Part shown: piece after piece, positions 7,680 to 16,513 of the stretch
Layout: the number at the start of each line of letters is the position of its first letter
How positions within the stretch are numbered: position 1 is the first letter of the stretch
NCBI GenBank assembly: GCA_035571275.1
Contig: DATMKQ010000372.1
Coordinates: 1-24,594, forward strand
Direction: 5' to 3'
Length of the DNA: 24,594 nt
Origin: Trebonia sp035571275
Lineage (GTDB): Bacteria; Actinomycetota; Actinomycetes; Streptosporangiales; Streptosporangiaceae
Notes under the pieces: generated by a model
The model's input: the letters and a program-made list of their open reading frames with translations, nothing else
Databases searched by the model: none
What the model was told of the DNA's origin: nothing
Made by a program: the position numbers and the translations under genes

Positions 7680-8344
7680 CGTTCGCGGGTGAAGTCCGGC
7701 GCGGGTCGGGAGGTGGTGGCACGCAGCATTCCGATCTCTCTGGCGAGCAGGGAACGCTCGGCGCGGAGCCGGGCGAGCCCGTCCGGCGCGGCGAGCAACG
7801 CCTGCCGTTCGGGCAAATCGATGATCATCGCCGCGGCGACGATGTAGGACAGCAGGAGCGGCTCATCCGGCAGGTCGGCGACTGTGATCACCCCTCCGCC
7901 GCGGTCGGCGAGGGCGTTCAGGTAGGCGCGGAACGCGACCTGGACCCGCTGGGCCGCCAGCGCGGCGATGCGGGCGCCGTCCTGCGCCTGGCTTACTTCT
8001 TCCGTGAGCGATTCGATCTCACCTTGGAAGTACGTCAGCGACCGGTCCAGCGCGAGCAGCCGGAACCGCTCCGTGCCCACAACGACCAGGTCATACTGGC
8101 CGTCGTCGAGCGGCTTGACCTGACGGACCGTGGCGACACAGCCGACCTCATGCAGCGCCGTGACGCCGTCGGCGCCGGTCTCCCGACCCTTGCGGATCGC
8201 GATGACCCCGAACCGCCGCGGTTCTGTCTGGTCGAGCAGGTCGCGGACAAGCTGCCGGTACCGCTGCTCGAAGATGTGCAGCGGCAGCCGCATGCCAGGG
8301 AACAGCACCGTGGTCAGCGGGAACATCGGCAGCGTTTCGCTCAT
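7664..8344 (-). CDS. LON substrate-binding domain protein
   Basis: A 226-residue protein consisting only of the N-terminal LON domain. It opens with the family signature LPMFPLTTVLFPGMRLPLHIFEQRYR and continues with RRFGVIAIRKGRE and GCVATVRQVKPLDDGQYDL. There is no AAA+ or Ser/Lys protease part, so it is not Lon protease. Stand-alone LON-domain proteins of about 220 residues are common and conserved in actinobacteria; their job is unknown, with substrate recognition or protein-quality roles suspected. The start ATG 8344 is the first in-frame Met before the signature. It is divergent from the aspartyl-tRNA synthetase gene. Confidence 0.92.
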   Translation of the reverse strand: MSETLPMFPLTTVLFPGMRLPLHIFEQRYRQLVRDLLDQTEPRRFGVIAIRKGRETGADGVTALHEVGCVATVRQVKPLDDGQYDLVVVGTERFRLLALDRSLTYFQGEIESLTEEVSQAQDGARIAALAAQRVQVAFRAYLNALADRGGGVITVADLPDEPLLLSYIVAAAMIIDLPERQALLAAPDGLARLRAERSLLAREIGMLRATTSRPAPDFTRERYSPN

Positions 8345-8531
8345 ATTGTTGACAGTATTCCGCTAATTCGTTTGGCGCATACGCGGCTGTTGCCTAACCT
8401 GGTCACCAGCGCGTTGACGGAACCAAGTAGCCGGGGTCCACGCGGGCCGAGAGAGCCGCCGGAAGCTGTGAAGGCGGTCCCGCGCTCCCGGGCGAAGACA
8501 CTCCCGAGCGTTCTTTTACGAAAGGCCGCTG

Positions 8532-8568
8532 GTCCTCCAAGGGATCACCACAAGGTCCCGAGGAGGAC
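8532..8568 (+). promoter_or_regulatory. Hairpin sequestering the ribosome binding site of the aspartyl-tRNA synthetase gene
   Basis: GTCCTCC (8532-8538) pairs perfectly with GGAGGAC (8562-8568), and inside this GGGATC (8541-8546) pairs with GGTCCC (8554-8559; one G-T pair). The two stems are separated by a 2x2 internal loop (AA/GA) and capped by the 7-base loop ACCACAA. The 3' arm contains the AGGAGG ribosome binding site that lies five bases before ATG 8574. The fold would hide the site and so could control translation of the synthetase. The remaining leader (8345-8531) shows no T-box consensus. Confidence 0.6.
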
Positions 8569-8573
8569 TAGCG

Positions 8574-9881
<1,308 letters not shown>

Positions 9882-9886
9882 TCGCT

Positions 9887-10942
9887 GTGTGGGTGAAAGT
9901 TCGAGTGGGTGAAAGCCTGTCCGAGCTGGCGCGAGAGGCGGCAGCGAGAACACGGACGATCTCGGAAAGACTCCACCGCCACGCCCTGGTCACTCCCCTG
10001 ACCGGCTGGGCGGCGGCGACGGAAGAGACGGGCACCGAAATACTGCTCAAGTGCGAGCATCAGCAGAAGACCGGATCGTTCAAGGTCCGCGGCGCGCTGG
10101 CCAAGCTGCTGAGCCTGAGCGACGAGCAGCGTGGTCGTGGCGTCGTCGCCGCGTCGACGGGCAATCACGGCCTCGGCGTGGCGCACGCCCTGTCCGCTCT
10201 GGGCGGGAAGGGGTTCGTGTGCGTGCCCGAGCACGCGTCACCGGTCAAGGTGGCGGCTATCCGCCGCTACGGCGTTGAGGTGCGCGTGCTGGGCGCGGAT
10301 CCCCTCGAGACAGAGAACCAGGCGCGGCTGCTGGCGGCCGAGGCGGGCATGAGCTACGTCAGTCCCTATAACGACCTGGACGTTATCGCCGGCCAGGGCA
10401 CGGTGGGCGAAGAAATCGTGGAGCAACTCGACGGCCGGGATCGCCCCGTGGACACGGTCGTCGTGGCCGTCGGCGGCGGCGGGCTGATCTCCGGAATCGG
10501 CGCGTCCATCAAGGCGGTGCTGCCCGGGGTACGGCTCGTCGGCGCGTCCCCGGTCAACGACGCGGCGATGGCCGCCTCGGTCCGGGCCGGCGAGGTCACC
10601 CGGGTCGACGCCCTGCCGACGATCAGCGACGGGACGGCGGGCGGAATCGAAGAGGGATCGATCACGCTGCCGCTGTGCGCCGAACTCGTCGATGAGTGGG
10701 TCCTCGTCACGGAGCCGGAAATCCATTCAGCGCTGCGGTTCATGATCGACACGCAGCACCAGCTGATCGAGGGGGCAGCCGCGATGGCGATCGCGGCTGC
10801 CCTGAAGACGAGCCGCGGCTCCGGCGGCGGGGCGACGGTGGTCGTGTCATGCGGCGCCAACATTTCCTCCGCCGCGCTAGCCGAGGCGCTGTTATCAGCC
10901 CACCTGGGCGGAGAGTCACACCGGTCCGTTCGGGACAATTAA
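9887..10942 (+). CDS. Threonine/serine dehydratase-like PLP enzyme
   Basis: A fold-type II PLP enzyme of about 351 residues. The Schiff-base Lys66 lies in KTGSFKVRGA, the substrate-binding loop is ASTGNHGLGVA, the phosphate-binding glycine loop is VGGGGLISGIG, and the C-terminus has SCGANIS. There is no ACT domain, so it resembles catabolic threonine/serine dehydratases and relatives (including EutB-like hydroxyectoine enzymes and serine racemases) rather than the feedback-regulated biosynthetic IlvA. Start candidates are GTG 9887, 9893 and 9905; GTG 9905 has GGTGAAAG upstream, but 9887 lies five bases after the synthetase stop and is equally possible. Co-transcription with the aspartyl-tRNA synthetase is very likely from spacing; a functional link is not obvious. 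Confidence 0.88.
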   Translation: MWVKVRVGESLSELAREAAARTRTISERLHRHALVTPLTGWAAATEETGTEILLKCEHQQKTGSFKVRGALAKLLSLSDEQRGRGVVAASTGNHGLGVAHALSALGGKGFVCVPEHASPVKVAAIRRYGVEVRVLGADPLETENQARLLAAEAGMSYVSPYNDLDVIAGQGTVGEEIVEQLDGRDRPVDTVVVAVGGGGLISGIGASIKAVLPGVRLVGASPVNDAAMAASVRAGEVTRVDALPTISDGTAGGIEEGSITLPLCAELVDEWVLVTEPEIHSALRFMIDTQHQLIEGAAAMAIAAALKTSRGSGGGATVVVSCGANISSAALAEALLSAHLGGESHRSVRDN

Positions 10943-10947
10943 TTGTT

Positions 10948-11430
10948 TTATTTCTGCCCCACGATCTTGTCGAGGTTCTCCAGCGTGCGGGTCATGCTCC
11001 CGCGCCAGCGCTCGCCGTCGCGTATCACCTTCTTCAGCCAGTCCGGCGCCGAGGAGCAGTCGTAAGTCTCCGTGACGACCGTGGCCTGGCCATCGGGTGT
11101 GAGCTCGTAGCCCCAGCGGTGGCCGGAGCGCGCACCAACCTCGGCCTCATCCTCCGGGCGGCCCGCGCGGGCCAGCACCGGCTCCCAGCCGATGCGGCGG
11201 TCCTGCTCGTACTCGGTGACGTAGTTGAGCATCTCGTAGTCGCCCATGTGGTCGTTGTGCATCCGCATGCCGAACGTGTCGCCGACGCCGCGGACCGGCG
11301 CGCCGGCGATCGCCTCGCGGAGCATCCCCGATCCGTCGATGTCGGGGTGCCTGGCCGGATCGGCCAGGATCGCGAACACCCGCGCGGCGGGCACATCGAT
11401 CCGGCGGGAAACGCAGACGGGCTCGGTCAT
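10948..11430 (-). CDS. SRPBCC (START/Bet v1-like) family protein
   Basis: A 160-residue polyketide-cyclase/dehydrase-like SRPBCC protein. The N-terminal strand and helix read RRIDVPAARVFAILADPARHPDIDGSG, typical of the family, and the closing helix carries MTRTLENLDKIV. These proteins form a hydrophobic cavity that binds lipids or aromatic metabolites; no ligand can be assigned. The longest frame starts at 11463, but ATG 11430 has AAAGGCGG upstream at suitable spacing, and the domain begins right after it. It is divergent from an SDR gene and shares its control region. Confidence 0.88.
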   Translation of the reverse strand: MTEPVCVSRRIDVPAARVFAILADPARHPDIDGSGMLREAIAGAPVRGVGDTFGMRMHNDHMGDYEMLNYVTEYEQDRRIGWEPVLARAGRPEDEAEVGARSGHRWGYELTPDGQATVVTETYDCSSAPDWLKKVIRDGERWRGSMTRTLENLDKIVGQK

Positions 11431-11467
11431 GGTGGCCGCCTTTCTCGCGGTTGGCTTCGTCACCCTG

Positions 11468-11489
11468 TCACAATGCTCTCGCGTTGTGA
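11468..11489. promoter_or_regulatory. Inverted repeat in the SRPBCC/SDR divergent promoter
   Basis: TCACAA (11468-11473) and TTGTGA (11484-11489) form a perfect 6-bp inverted repeat with a 10-base spacer. It lies 38 bases upstream of the SRPBCC start and just upstream of the SDR promoter, a suitable place for a regulator binding site. Which regulator binds is unknown; no regulator gene is adjacent. Confidence 0.4.
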
Positions 11490-11499
11490 TCCGCGCCGG

Positions 11500-11528
11500 T
11501 TGTCAAACGGTCCGGCCGCCCGAATAAT
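11500..11528 (+). promoter_or_regulatory. Predicted promoter of the SDR gene
   Basis: TTGTCA (11500-11505) and AATAAT (11523-11528) are separated by 17 bases, close to the housekeeping sigma consensus. Transcription would start near 11535, about 20-27 bases before the SDR start codon, leaving room for the AAGGAG ribosome binding site. Confidence 0.5.
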
Positions 11529-11555
11529 CGGCAAGGTCGTCGGCTAGAAGGAGCA

Positions 11556-12494
11556 GTGACAGTGGAGGTCTCACTCGAAGGCAAGGTCGCCCTCGTGACC
11601 GGTGTCGGCCCTAACATCGGCAGCGGCATCGCGCTGGCGCTCGCGAAGTACGGCGCCAAGGTGGCCTGCAACGACGTCGACGAGGGGGCGATCAAGGCGT
11701 GCGTCGCCCGGATCGAGCGCAACGGCGGCGAGGCGATGGCCGCGCCCGGCGACGTGACCGACGAGGCGGCGGTCCAGGGCTACATCGGCTCGGTGCTCGA
11801 CCGGTGGGGGCGGCTGGACATCTGCGTGAACAACGCCGCGCTGCTCGGCGGCCGGGGCGTCCTCGACGAGACCGCGGAGGCCTTCGAACGGGCCGTGCGG
11901 GTCTCGGCGATGGGATATTTCCTCAACACCAAGCACGCTGGCCGGGCGATGGCCGAGCGCGGCATCAAGGGCTCGATCGTCTGCATCTCCTCGTCCAACG
12001 GTTGGTCGGGGACCCCGGGCGTCTGCGCGTACGCGTTCCACAAGGGCGGCGTCAACAACTTCGTCCGGGCGGCCGCGATGGACCTGGCGCCGTACGGCAT
12101 CCGGGTCAACAGCTTCACCCCGACCGCTCCGAACCCCGACAACCCGGAACTGCTCGCCGAGCGGGCCAAGGCCGGGCTGGGGCCCGGCGGCATCCTGCAG
12201 GGCGGGCCGCGCGGCGGCCTGGGCGGCCCGACCGGTGACGAGTCCTGGCGGCGGCCGTCGCGGTGGACCGGGCAGCGGGCGCCCATGGTCCCGATGGGGA
12301 CCACCGGGACGCCTACCGACATCGGGCACGCGGTCGCGTGGCTGTGTTCGGACTACGCGCGGCTGATCACCGGCACGGACCTGGTGGTCGACGGCGGCGC
12401 GCGGGCGAAGAACTTCGCGTACTCCCCCGCCGCACCCGAGGACCTGGCCGGACCGCTGCCGCTGATCGTGCTCGACGAGACCGTGCTTGACTGA
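11556..12494 (+). CDS. Short-chain dehydrogenase/reductase
   Basis: A classical SDR of 310-312 residues. The cofactor motif is TGVGPNIGSG, the acidic residue after beta-2 (CNDVD) suggests NAD(H), NNAAL is present, and the active site reads Ser...YAFHK (Tyr-x-x-x-Lys). It lacks the insertion typical of mycofactocin-coupled SDRs, so I do not link it to the downstream mycofactocin genes. A Gly/Pro-rich segment (about residues 208-250, GPGGILQGGPRGGLGGPTG) is inserted in the substrate-binding region and is longer than usual. GTG 11556 and GTG 11562 are both possible; AAGGAG at 11548-11553 is better spaced (8 bases) for 11562. The gene is divergent from the SRPBCC gene; the pair may act on one lipid or aromatic substrate. 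Confidence 0.9.
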   Translation: MTVEVSLEGKVALVTGVGPNIGSGIALALAKYGAKVACNDVDEGAIKACVARIERNGGEAMAAPGDVTDEAAVQGYIGSVLDRWGRLDICVNNAALLGGRGVLDETAEAFERAVRVSAMGYFLNTKHAGRAMAERGIKGSIVCISSSNGWSGTPGVCAYAFHKGGVNNFVRAAAMDLAPYGIRVNSFTPTAPNPDNPELLAERAKAGLGPGGILQGGPRGGLGGPTGDESWRRPSRWTGQRAPMVPMGTTGTPTDIGHAVAWLCSDYARLITGTDLVVDGGARAKNFAYSPAAPEDLAGPLPLIVLDETVLD

Positions 12495-12531
12495 AGGGGT
12501 GCCCACTGACGAGGTGCCGACTACTGCCTGG

Positions 12532-13014
12532 TTACCCCTGTTCCCAGTTACCGTCACCGTAGACCGTGAAATCCCACTCCATGTTGTCGGTCCAGAACGG
12601 GGTGGTCACCGCTCCGCTCACGGAAATCGGGAGACGGGCGTTCGGCGCCGAATCCGATCCGGCGTTCGTGGGGTTGCGCACCTTGAAGTCCAGGTTTACG
12701 TTGTAACCCCACTTCACGTCGCACTGCGGCACGTGCAGCCAGCAGTTGCTGATGAACGCGCCGCCGTTGTGGTAGCGGGCCGCGTACTCCCACTTGAGCT
12801 CGAGTCGGACGAGCACTACGTCGATGTCGAACCCGTTGGTGTACTGCAGTCGCCAGCTCAGCCGGTTGGTGCCCTGCGGGGCGCTGAGGCTCTGCCAGTC
12901 GTCCACGTGCGGGACCGCGTTACAAGTGCTGCCGCTTATCTGGGCGGACGGCTTGCCATCTTCGATGATCTTCCAGCCAGCCTGCGCCATGTTGACGATG
13001 TCGGAGACGCTCAT
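12532..13014 (-). CDS. Unknown beta-rich protein
   Basis: A 160-residue protein that I do not recognise by family. It starts MSVSDIVNMAQAGWKIIEDG, so the first 20 residues look like a short helix, and the rest is rich in aromatic and alternating hydrophobic residues suggesting a beta sandwich: LSWRLQY, VVLVRLELKWEYAARYHNGG, MEWDFTVYGDGNW. It has three Cys (SGSTCNAV, SNCWLHV, PQCDVKW), eight Trp and no signal peptide or membrane segment. ATG 13014 overlaps the stop of the upstream gene by 4 bases (ATGA), so it is translationally coupled to that unknown small protein. It could be a binding, structural or toxin-like protein; no function is assigned. It converges on the SDR gene. Confidence 0.8.
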   Translation of the reverse strand: MSVSDIVNMAQAGWKIIEDGKPSAQISGSTCNAVPHVDDWQSLSAPQGTNRLSWRLQYTNGFDIDVVLVRLELKWEYAARYHNGGAFISNCWLHVPQCDVKWGYNVNLDFKVRNPTNAGSDSAPNARLPISVSGAVTTPFWTDNMEWDFTVYGDGNWEQG

Positions 13015-13226
13015 GCGATTTCGCTCCCGCCCTCGCCACGGGAGACGTCGGGCACGTCCGCCTTGGCGACCTCCTGCTCCTCCAACTCGAAGCTCTTGTT
13101 GACTCCGAACTGGTATGTCTGCAGGTAGGTGCGCTCGGCGTCCGACCATTGACCGGGATCTTCGGGGAACGGGGTCCCGTCGCCACGCAGCGGGATGCCC
13201 TCCTGATTGACGTTCTGGCTACCCAT
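13011..13226 (-). CDS. Unknown 71-residue acidic protein
   Basis: A small acidic protein (71 residues) beginning MGSQNVNQEGIPLRGDGTP and containing SDAERTYLQTYQFG and an acidic stretch ELEEQEV. I do not recognise it. No signal peptide, membrane segment or Cys is present; the middle may be helical. Its stop codon overlaps the start of the beta-rich gene (ATGA at 13011-13014), so the two form an operon and probably act together. The start is supported only by frame and position; a weak GAGG lies 12-15 bases upstream. The space 13227-13440 toward the S53 peptidase is relatively AT-rich and should contain divergent promoters, but I could not fix -10 and -35 elements. Confidence 0.7.
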   Translation of the reverse strand: MGSQNVNQEGIPLRGDGTPFPEDPGQWSDAERTYLQTYQFGVNKSFELEEQEVAKADVPDVSRGEGGSEIA

Positions 13227-13440
13227 TGCATGACGATCGCCTCAGGCCGCCAAGCGAAACAGTGATACCAGGGCAACATAGAAGGCAGTTACGGCTGCCT
13301 CATCGCGCACGGTGAAAATTGCTGCGCCACATTGATGGTGATCTAAAAATTTAGCGTCACTCTTCTGGTTTTCCTCTAAAGATCCTGCGGCGATGTTAGC
13401 GTCCTCTATGCACCAGTAGCTTCTACGCAGGGAGGGGCTT

Positions 13441-14868
13441 ATGCGCCTACGCAGAAAAATCGCGATCGCCGCTGGTGGCGGTGGTCTCGTGGCCGCACTT
13501 GGCGGGCTGGCGGCCTTCAGCATGCCAGCCATCGCCGGGACGACCGCGGCCGCCGCGCATCAGGCGACGATCATAATCAAACCTGGGGTACTGCACGTCG
13601 GACACGCCCAGCAGCAGCCGCCGACGACCGCGCAGTGCGAGGCCGCGTTCTCGGTCGCGTGCTACGAACCAGCCCAGATCCAGCAGGCCTATAACCTCCA
13701 CCCGCTATACAGCCACGGGGTGACAGGGAAGGGATCGACGATCGTGATCGTCGACTCCTTCGGCTCGCCCACGATCAAGAGCGACCTCAACTTCTTCGAC
13801 AAGACGTTTGGCCTGCCGGCTCCGCCGTCATTGAAGATCCTCCAGCCGGCCGGCAAGGTTCCGCCCTACGACCCGACCAACAGCGACATGGTCGGCTGGG
13901 CCGGGGAAACCACCCTCGACGTGGAATACGCCCACACGATCGCGCCGGGCGCGAACATCGTCCTGGTCGAGACGCCCGTGTCCGAGACCGAAGGCGTGAC
14001 CGGCTTCCCGCAGATCGTCACTGCGGAAAAGTACGTGATCAACCACCACATCGGCGACGTGATCAGCCAGAGCTTCAGCGCGACCGAGGAAACGTTCTCG
14101 TCCAAGGCATCCGTGGACTCGCTGCGCGGCGCCTACATCGACGCGTACAAGCACCATGTGACCGTGCTCGCGGCCTCCGGTGACAGCGGCGCGGCCGACG
14201 TGGGACTCGATGGGTCGACCTACTATCTTTTCCCTGTCACCTCCTGGCCGGACAGCGATCCGCTCGTCACCGGCGTCGGCGGCACCCAGCTGCACCTGAC
14301 CGCCAGCGGTAACCACACCTCTGCGGACACCGTCTGGAACGACACCTACAGCGTGGCGACCAACCAGTTCATCTTCGGCGACAACGGGCCGAACCCGCTG
14401 GCAGGCGGCGGCGGGAAGTCCATATGGTTCTCGCGGCCGTCTTACCAGAACGGTGTGAAGAACATAGTGGGCCGCAGCCGCGGCGTGCCGGACATCTCGA
14501 TGAGCGGGGCCTGCAATGGCGCCGTCGACGTCTACCAGAGCTTCGGCGGGCAGCCGGCGGGCTGGTACCCGACGTGCGGCACAAGCGAGGCCACCCCGCT
14601 CTTCGCCGGGATCGTCGCGCTCGCGGCGCAGGTCGCGCACCATTCGCTCGGGCTGATCAACCCCGAGCTGTACTTCATGTCCGAGAATCACCTGCGGGGC
14701 ATCGTCCCGGTCACCACAGGAAACAACACCGTGTCGTTCACCCAGAACGGCAAGGAGTACACCGTCAAGGGCTTCAACGCGCATAAGGTTTACAGCCTGG
14801 CGGCGGGCGTCGGCACGGTCAACGGGGCGTGGTTCGTCCCCGAGCTGGCGTTCCTCGCACGGCACTAG
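13441..14868 (+). CDS. Secreted S53 (sedolisin/kumamolisin-like) serine-carboxyl peptidase
   Basis: A 475-residue S53 endopeptidase of the type active at acidic pH. A signal peptide is evident: MRLRRKIAIAAGGGGLVAALGG followed by MPAIAGTTA-type cleavage region near residue 32-38. Catalytic residues are in place: Glu156 and Asp160 in WAGETTLDVEYAH, oxyanion Asp248 in AASGDSGA, and Ser382 in CGTSEATP. The catalytic core starts near residue 74, leaving only about 40 residues where most S53 enzymes have a propeptide of about 180. The calcium-site Asp usually found in a DVTxG motif reads PVTTG (423-427). Start ATG 13441 has GGAGGGG at good spacing. It acts outside the cell on protein substrates. 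It converges on mftF, overlapping its 3' end by 50 bases. Confidence 0.92.
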   Translation: MRLRRKIAIAAGGGGLVAALGGLAAFSMPAIAGTTAAAAHQATIIIKPGVLHVGHAQQQPPTTAQCEAAFSVACYEPAQIQQAYNLHPLYSHGVTGKGSTIVIVDSFGSPTIKSDLNFFDKTFGLPAPPSLKILQPAGKVPPYDPTNSDMVGWAGETTLDVEYAHTIAPGANIVLVETPVSETEGVTGFPQIVTAEKYVINHHIGDVISQSFSATEETFSSKASVDSLRGAYIDAYKHHVTVLAASGDSGAADVGLDGSTYYLFPVTSWPDSDPLVTGVGGTQLHLTASGNHTSADTVWNDTYSVATNQFIFGDNGPNPLAGGGGKSIWFSRPSYQNGVKNIVGRSRGVPDISMSGACNGAVDVYQSFGGQPAGWYPTCGTSEATPLFAGIVALAAQVAHHSLGLINPELYFMSENHLRGIVPVTTGNNTVSFTQNGKEYTVKGFNAHKVYSLAAGVGTVNGAWFVPELAFLARH

Positions 14869-16513
14869 AGATCCCATGATGTTGCCCGCCCCTCGCGGGG
14901 CGGGCAACACCTATCAGCGGGAGCAACGGGGCGATCGTGCGGCGGCGCAGGCATCCCTGCCACACCCCCACGCTGGACGCCACGTCGTCGAGCAGCCTGG
15001 CCGCGACGTAGCGTGCGGGATCCAGCGGCGGGCGACGGTTCGCCCAGTCGAGCAGCGGCGGCGCGAGGATCAGCGCGGCCACCGGCACTCGCAGCCTCGG
15101 GACGGCGATCGCGGCCGGGATGGCCAGCGGCCACCACGCCCGGGACAGCGCGCTGCCGAGCGGGCGGGCGGCGGCGAGCGTTCCCCCGCCGGCCAGCCGA
15201 GCGGCGAGCGACCAGGCCGCACCTTGCCCTCGCCAGCGTTCCCCGGTGATCGGCGATAGGCGCCTGGCCAGCAGCGCGGTCGCGGTGCCGGTCAGCGCGG
15301 CCGCGGCGACCGGACGGCGGGACAAGACCGCCGCCCAAGCGCCGACCGTCCACCAGGAGGCGTACAACGGGCGCACCGCGCCCGGGTGCAGCTGTTCAAG
15401 CGCCGCGGCCGATGTCCCGTAGTCGGCGCGGCGGGAGAACCAGGCGCGCAGCCGGACCCGGTGGTCGTGGCCCATGAGCGCCGCCGGCTCGTAGCGGACC
15501 CGCCAGCCCGCGGCCGCCATCCGCCACACGAAGTCGACGTCCTCCCCCACGAACATGCCCTCGGTAAACCCGCCGCCCGCGGCGGACCTGCGGACGACCA
15601 GCGCCGCACCGGGCACGTACGACACACGCGCGCCGGGCCGTACGATGCTGGGACGCGCCCCCATGTCCAGCGTGGAACTAGCCCCCTCGTACCGCGCCAG
15701 CCAGCCGGTGCCCTCCTCATGCGGCACGATCCGCGGCGCGACCGCCCCGACCGCCGGATCCGCGAAGTGCGCCAGCAACCGCTCCAGCCACCCCGCCCGA
15801 GGCACGCAGTCCGAATCAAGAAACGCCACGAGTTCCGTCGCGACCGCCGCCAACCCGGTATTCCGAGCGGCACCAGGCCCGCCGTTGACGGCCCGCCGGA
15901 TCACCCGCGCCCCACCCTCAGCCGCGATCGCCGCGATGGCCGAAGGATCAGCGGAGCAGTCATCGACGACAACCACCGAAGGGGCGTCGTCCCCCAGAGC
16001 GACAGCAGCCTCGCGCAGCCCCGCCAAACACCGCCCCAACTCCGCATGCCGATCCTTGACAGGAATCACGACGGTGACATCCCGTGAGCGGGTGCCGGCG
16101 GAGGTGGTGACGGCGCCAGGCGCTGCGGCCGCGGGGGCCGCGGGGGCCGTGGGGACCGGGTGGGCGATCCCCGCGTCCAGTAGCCGCCGCGCCAGCTTCC
16201 GGGCGATGAGATTGTCCGGTACAGGCACCCCGGCCAGCCAGCCCGCGACCTGCCGGGCTCCCGCAGGCGTCAGCCGCAGCACCCGCACGGGCGACCCGCC
16301 CACAAGCACCAACCCGTTAGCGACCAGCCGTGTCCCAGGGTCGGCGCGAAGCCGAAACCCGAGGGGAACGGGCTCGTCCTCTCGGGGTGCCGACGCCGAC
16401 TCGAGCAAGCCGCGCCGAGCCACCGCAAGCCCCAGCGCCCCCACGATCCGGGAGAACGGCGACGGATTGGCCGGGCTAATGGCGCTCAGCGAACCCCGCC
16501 AGCGGATCCTCAT
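14819..16513 (-). CDS. mftF: Mycofactocin glycosyltransferase MftF
   Basis: A family 2 glycosyltransferase that attaches beta-1,4-linked glucose units to premycofactocin. The N-terminal MftF-specific part reads PLGFRLRADPGTRLVANGLVLVGGSPVRVLRL (about 50-81, here split: conserved GGSPVRVLRL at 72-81). The GT-A domain starts near 146 (VTVVIPVKDRHAELG), has VVVDDCSAD and the metal-binding DSD at 233-235. The C-terminal part has hydrophobic segments and GVWQGCLR near the end. At 564 residues it is longer than usual (about 470) at both ends. The start is uncertain: ATG 16513 overlaps mftC by 38 bases, and GTG 16423 would also fit. The C-terminal 30 codons run through a terminator-like hairpin and into the S53 gene. 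It is the last gene of the mftABCF group. Confidence 0.9.
   Translation of the reverse strand: MRIRWRGSLSAISPANPSPFSRIVGALGLAVARRGLLESASAPREDEPVPLGFRLRADPGTRLVANGLVLVGGSPVRVLRLTPAGARQVAGWLAGVPVPDNLIARKLARRLLDAGIAHPVPTAPAAPAAAAPGAVTTSAGTRSRDVTVVIPVKDRHAELGRCLAGLREAAVALGDDAPSVVVVDDCSADPSAIAAIAAEGGARVIRRAVNGGPGAARNTGLAAVATELVAFLDSDCVPRAGWLERLLAHFADPAVGAVAPRIVPHEEGTGWLARYEGASSTLDMGARPSIVRPGARVSYVPGAALVVRRSAAGGGFTEGMFVGEDVDFVWRMAAAGWRVRYEPAALMGHDHRVRLRAWFSRRADYGTSAAALEQLHPGAVRPLYASWWTVGAWAAVLSRRPVAAAALTGTATALLARRLSPITGERWRGQGAAWSLAARLAGGGTLAAARPLGSALSRAWWPLAIPAAIAVPRLRVPVAALILAPPLLDWANRRPPLDPARYVAARLLDDVASSVGVWQGCLRRRTIAPLLPLIGVARPARGGQHHGISSAVRGTPARGRTTPR
14881..14908. terminator. Perfect 12-bp hairpin, likely bidirectional terminator
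   Basis: GTTGCCCGCCCC (14881-14892) and GGGGCGGGCAAC (14897-14908) form a perfect 12-bp stem with a TCGC loop. It lies 12 bases after the S53 stop. On the minus strand it falls within the last 30 codons of the annotated mftF frame. There is no long U tract, as is common in high-GC actinobacteria. Confidence 0.7.

Noticed and set aside
7664..8344. Lon protease
   Set aside because: Only the LON substrate-binding domain is present; there is no ATPase or Ser/Lys protease domain.
8345..8573. T-box riboswitch upstream of the aspartyl-tRNA synthetase
   Set aside because: No T-box consensus or terminator/antiterminator pair is visible; only the ribosome-binding-site hairpin is supported.
11556..12494. 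Second mycofactocin-coupled SDR
   Set aside because: It lacks the insertion after beta-2 and has a normal NNA motif, so nothing ties it to mycofactocin except distance.
13828..14910. 360-codon minus-strand frame opposite the S53 peptidase
   Set aside because: It is a typical high-GC antisense shadow; the plus-strand frame has all catalytic motifs and a signal peptide.
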